Shown here: in pieces, positions 62,501 to 64,000 of the stretch
How the letters are laid out: each line of letters opens with the position of its first letter
How positions within the stretch are numbered: position 1 is the first letter of the stretch
Source: Gymnorhina tibicen
Lineage: Eukaryota; Chordata; Aves; Passeriformes; Artamidae
Length of the DNA stretch: 64,000 bases
Assembly (NCBI GenBank): GCA_013399875.1
Contig: VXAZ01002374.1
Span: forward strand, 452,456 to 516,455
Reading direction: 5' to 3'
Translations under genes and position numbers: made by a program
The notes under the pieces: model-generated
Database searches by the model: none
What the model saw: only the letters and a program-made list of their open reading frames with translations
What the model was told of the DNA's origin: nothing

Positions 62501-64000
62501 AAGAGGAATGGACTAAGGATCAGAGCTTTATTTCTGTCAAAAGTCTGCAAGGTGACAGCAGAGAAGGTCTCATGCTCTGGCCCAGTTTCCCCACAAGCAA
62601 AGGATGCAGGAGCCTTGCACTTTGAGTCACAAGAATAGCCCCCACCAACCTAATTTGAAAAATGAAAAAGTGTCTGAACAAAAATGCCAAAAAGTTTTAA
62701 TAAACTTCTTGCAAACAAGAACCAGTTCCCAAACTCTTCTTTATGGAAGATATTCTATTATGGGAGAAAAAAAAATGAAAAACCAGAAACATATATGGGA
62801 ATTAAGTTCTTTGGGGGCAGACAATTTACAATGTCATGGACCTTTCCACTTGCTATTTAATCTCCAAGTAATGGGTGTTCTGTAGAAGAGCCCCCTGTGC
62901 AGACAAATAGCCAAATTCCAGGAATAGGTTTTAAGCCTGTCTTGAACATGCAGCTGACTATTCACACCACTTCCCAGTACATTTAGTGTGGAGGTGTGCA
63001 AGAAGACATCTGAAAAGTAGGTGGAGGTTTTTCTAGAGAACACTTCCCTCTGGCAATTGCTGACAGAAGAACAGCCTGTAACACTGTTGCCAGGTGGAGG
63101 AAATGATAGCAACCCCTGTGGCTATTATTTGCTGCCATTAACAACATGGGCGATAGGTGGAAAGATAATGGAAAGGCATTGCCATCTCTCTGCCTCGCCT
63201 CCAAGTGCTTAGCCTGAAAACCCAGCCTGATGTTTATATAGCGTTCTCAACCTGTAATCTGCTAAATCCTGCGATTAAATAATTTTGCTCAAGGTTATAA
63301 CTGGTTTTAAGCTGCACAGTTTAACACCAAGCATTAGAATTGACAAATGCCATTCCCCATTGAGTAAGCAGCTGAACCTAAGCCTGGGGGCTGAGAGCTG
63401 GAAGAGCAGCCAACAGTTGTGAAGGGAGGTAGCCCCAACAGAAAGAGTGTTTTGTTAGCATCCGGGGAAGAAGAGGAGAAAAAGGAAAGGGAGCAGTGTA
63501 GAGCTTAAAACATTTATTTAACATGGACTATGCTGTTGTGCTTGGTGTGTGGGCACACCCTCCTAGAGAAATAGCTTCCAGCACGGGGTGCAACTCTTGC
63601 ATCCCAGGTGGAAAAAAAGGGAGAATTCTATGCTGGTATCTCTTGTGAACTGCATAGTGGTTCCTGAGAGCTGAGGAGCAGGAGAGGACACTGTGGAAAT
63701 GTTTCCCCTGTGGTAGAAGATAGCAACAGTGTTCAACACCATGTCTGGTTTTGCTGTGAGGTGAAATGGCACCAGCTATGCAAAGCATCTATGAACTTGG
63801 AGCAAAGGAAGGTAGGCTCGAAGAACGGATCCCTTGGGTTCTGGAGGACCCAGACCTCAACAGACTGATGCATGAAGGATGAACTACCTGTAGACCGAGT
63901 CTTCACTGAGGACTGTGAAATATGACTATTTATACTTTACTACATTAATGTGATACTGTATTACCCATGCAGGTGGCTTTTCTCTTTCCCTCTTTAATGA
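56551..64000. other. Upstream intron or 5' region of OFCC1, no exon recognised
   Basis: This 7.4-kb stretch should be intronic if the first exons lie beyond the window. I searched for the Lys-rich N-terminus and the Ser-Pro-Asp-Leu region remembered for human OFCC1 and found neither. It contains a GC-richer patch at about 59320-59600 with an exon-like plus-strand frame, a 20-bp palindrome at 59042-59061, and AT-rich, homeobox-like core sequences near 60960-61075. No CpG-rich promoter was seen. Confidence 0.45.
59042..59061. promoter_or_regulatory. 20-bp palindrome with POU-like half-sites (candidate)
   Basis: TTTCATGAATATTCATGAAA is a perfect palindrome, and a further TTTTCATGAATACT follows directly. 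The centre ATGAATATTCAT resembles the palindromic sites bound by POU-domain dimers. That is an inference from motif shape only; no functional evidence is visible. Confidence 0.3.

Noticed and set aside
1..64000. Bacterial-type features, CRISPR arrays, tRNA or rRNA genes
   Set aside because: None was seen. The window is animal intronic DNA, and no cloverleaf or regularly spaced repeat array was recognised by eye.

Overview
The window is vertebrate nuclear DNA and very probably avian. It is AT-rich, gene-sparse and intronic, with short exons separated by kilobase introns. It carries eroded CR1 LINE 3' ends and two solo LTRs of the kind seen in bird genomes. There are no bacterial operons, ribosome-binding sites or CRISPR arrays, and no rRNA or tRNA genes were recognised.

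One gene dominates and runs on the minus strand from about 56.5 kb down to about 1.05 kb. Thirteen exons (called a to m here, 5' to 3') can be chained with GT/AG borders. Every intron phase is compatible, giving one uninterrupted frame of about 538 codons that ends in a stop at 1053-1055. Exon b reads [18 protein letters not shown], which matches my memory of human OFCC1 (orofacial cleft 1 candidate 1, the orthologue of medaka ojoplano/opo). The start codon, first exons and promoter should lie beyond 64000. The protein order read here is: a short poorly conserved N-terminal piece (a), acidic helical segments (b-d), a basic linker (e), a Pro-rich linker running into a hydrophobic membrane segment (f-g), an acidic linker (h), a large globular C2-like domain (i-k), and a hydrophilic tail (l-m).

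Layout: 1-1052 is 3' flank; 1053-13807 holds exons m-j; 13808-25736 is a large empty intron; 25737-31400 is a cluster of exons i-e; 31401-45832 is a 14.4-kb intron holding two solo LTRs (36600-37145 with a perfect 6-bp target-site duplication, and 42961-44076), two CR1 ends and an unidentified two-exon-like Cys-rich reading frame with its own poly(A) signal (34816-35827); 45833-56550 holds exons d-a; 56551-64000 shows no recognised OFCC1 exon.

The most interesting items are the Cys-rich minus-strand frame at 34914-35827, the membrane-segment exon pair f-g, the NAGNAG acceptor of exon d, a plus-strand exon-like frame at 59541-59707, and a 20-bp POU-like palindrome at 59042-59061. All identifications were made by eye from the sequence; no database search was run.
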